Source of the DNA: Brevibacillus reuszeri | Lineage (GTDB): Bacteria > Bacillota > Bacilli > Brevibacillales > Brevibacillaceae | Direction: 5' to 3' | NCBI RefSeq assembly: GCF_001187725.1 | Contig: NZ_LGIQ01000005.1 | Span: 619,148-683,147 of the forward strand | Length of the DNA: 64,000 bases | In this document: in pieces, positions 63,166-64,000 of the stretch | Layout of the letters: every line of letters starts with the position of its first letter | How positions within the stretch are numbered: the stretch's first letter is position 1 | Translations under genes and position numbers: made by a program | Notes under the pieces: generated by a model | What the model saw: only the letters and a program-made list of their open reading frames with translations | What the model was told of the DNA's origin: nothing | The model's database searches: none

Positions 63166-63673
63166 GAGCCGGCTTCTCATAACGATATTGGCAGCAGTCA
63201 TTTTTGCAGCAGCATGCATGAGCATGAGCGAGAGGGACGCGACAAAAGACTCGCTTTTTCCTGCAGAGAACTTTACCATAGAAGCGAATGGAGAGAGTCA
63301 AGAGTTCCATATCATTCAACTGCATACAGCGATGAAGGACTACATGACGAAAGCAAATGCGAGTCATGAAACGAACCTGCGCAAGCTGTATGAGGAAACG
63401 ATATTTCAACCTGTAGCACAGGCTTGCTTCGGACAGGGAGAATACATGGGCATCATCCAAGGCATCAGAGAAAATCCCCCCACGCAAAATGTATCCTCAA
63501 CGAACTACCCCCTCATGCAAAAAATTATGTTCGGCGGAGACGAGCTTCCTCGCGGTTTTGGCTACAGTGAGGGCTATCGAATCGCTCAAGCATTTTTGGA
63601 CGCTCATCCAGCCCTGGACGTGGAACAATGGTCAGCCGCCTCGCCTGCTGAAATCTACCAGCTGCAGAAATAA
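63158..63673 (+). CDS. Small lipoprotein-like protein with uncertain start codon
   Basis: The frame encodes a typical lipoprotein signal peptide (HRSRLLITILAAVIFAAAC, lipobox AAAC) and a soluble part of about 145 residues (HTAMKDYMTKANASHETNLRKLYEETIF, GFGYSEGYRIAQAFLDAHP) resembling the helical DUF2268-type segment of predicted secreted zinc proteases, but without HEXXH. No ATG, GTG or TTG precedes the signal peptide in frame after the upstream stop. The ATC at 63158, seven bases after AGAGGGG, fits best; the first usual start (TTG 63188) would remove half the signal peptide. A rare start codon or a nearby sequence error is possible. Confidence 0.5.
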   Translation: MHRSRLLITILAAVIFAAACMSMSERDATKDSLFPAENFTIEANGESQEFHIIQLHTAMKDYMTKANASHETNLRKLYEETIFQPVAQACFGQGEYMGIIQGIRENPPTQNVSSTNYPLMQKIMFGGDELPRGFGYSEGYRIAQAFLDAHPALDVEQWSAASPAEIYQLQK

Positions 63674-63839
63674 TACTACATATATGGACCTAGTATTTCA
63701 CCCGGGTTCGCCACATTCTATACACAAATTACCAGAAAATACAAATTTCTTATTGCCTAAATGCACTCCCATTCGTTACTATTTTCTGTAAGTAGATTAT
63801 GGTATTCCCCTATTTCAACAGACAGGAGTGCAATGATCG

Positions 63840-64000
63840 ATGGAAGAGATTCGCCCCGTTACAAGTGAGGAAGTCAGCGAGGTTGTCAGAATTACAGGGA
63901 TGGCGTACCCAGGCAGCAATCTCTTGGCATCTGAGAATGCTCAGCGTTTTAGCGAACGAGTAAAGGATACCTTGGAAAACGATCCAAACGTCAGTTTTCA
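63840..64000 (+). CDS. GNAT-family acetyltransferase, Eis-like, 5' part
   Basis: The frame opens at the ATG at 63840 (AGGAG 11 bases upstream) and leaves the window. The 53 visible residues (MEEIRPVTSEEVSEVVRITG, then AYPG) match the N terminus of Eis-type or related GNAT acetyltransferases. The acetyl-CoA motif lies outside, so only a tentative family call is possible. The 166 bp between it and the preceding gene are AT-rich and hold no other feature I could recognise. Confidence 0.55.
   Translation, partial: MEEIRPVTSEEVSEVVRITGMAYPGSNLLASENAQRFSERVKDTLENDPNVSF

Noticed and set aside
1-64000. CRISPR arrays, tRNA/rRNA genes, insertion sequences, phage genes
   Set aside because: No regularly spaced repeats, no tRNA-like cloverleaf with conserved arms, no transposase or integrase frames were found on reading the window.

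Overview
The window looks like chromosomal DNA of a low-to-mid GC spore-former of the Brevibacillus/Paenibacillus type, most likely Brevibacillus. This is inferred from strong GGAGG-type ribosome sites, frequent TTG and GTG starts, Bacillales-style lipoproteins and two-component systems, and MsmX-type sugar ABC operons without an ATPase. I saw no rRNA, tRNA, CRISPR array, prophage or insertion sequence.

Layout. 1-1.5 kb: end of a C39-like protein and an LCP cell-wall ligase. 1.6-6.9 kb: an alpha/beta hydrolase, then a LysR regulator divergent from a peptide-scavenging operon (M19 dipeptidase, DmpA-type aminopeptidase, serine beta-lactamase-like hydrolase). 7-14.5 kb: class I aldolase, an OmpR-type two-component system, and a four-gene surface O-acylation operon (SGNH lipoprotein, MBOAT, AlgJ/X-like, DUF4358-like lipoprotein). 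14.5-17.8 kb: a CUT1 sugar-type ABC importer. 18.4-22.2 kb: an EamA exporter and an operon of sensor-less histidine kinase, AraC-type response regulator and SSS sodium symporter. 22.3-30.1 kb: a Dpp/Opp-type ABC importer without its own binding protein, divergent from three tandem AtzC-like amidohydrolases. 30-36.9 kb: assorted genes, including a frameshifted ankyrin gene and a macrolide-type glycosyltransferase. 37-40.2 kb: a fourth AtzC-like hydrolase divergent from an amidohydrolase that lacks the HxH metal motif. 40-48 kb: a truncated MCP, an SDR, an ECF sigma/anti-sigma pair, a MocR regulator, a HisC-like aminotransferase and ilvE. 48.4-59 kb: four paralogous peptide-type binding lipoproteins, the fifth AtzC-like hydrolase and an NCS2 permease. 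59-64 kb: an MCP, a Nudix hydrolase, a DHA2 efflux pump, a small lipoprotein and a partial GNAT.

The main observation is a shared operator. Seven promoters, scattered from 14.5 to 55.9 kb on both strands, each carry two direct copies of GTAAARATNNTGNAAA. The copies are exactly 21 bp apart, and a -10 box starts 36 bp (once 35) after the second copy begins. There is no good -35; the proximal copy covers its position. These sites precede the CUT1 importer, the AtzC-like triplet, the fourth AtzC-like gene, the HxH-less hydrolase and three of the four binding-protein transcription units (the fourth binding protein and fifth hydrolase lie downstream of one of them).

The geometry fits an AraC-type activator, and the AraC-type response regulator at 20.7-21.4 kb is the obvious local candidate. 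I infer a dispersed regulon for detecting (kinase plus symporter), importing (one permease/ATPase set fed by several binding proteins) and hydrolysing a family of related amide or N-heterocyclic compounds. The substrate and the regulator-operator link are not proven by sequence alone.
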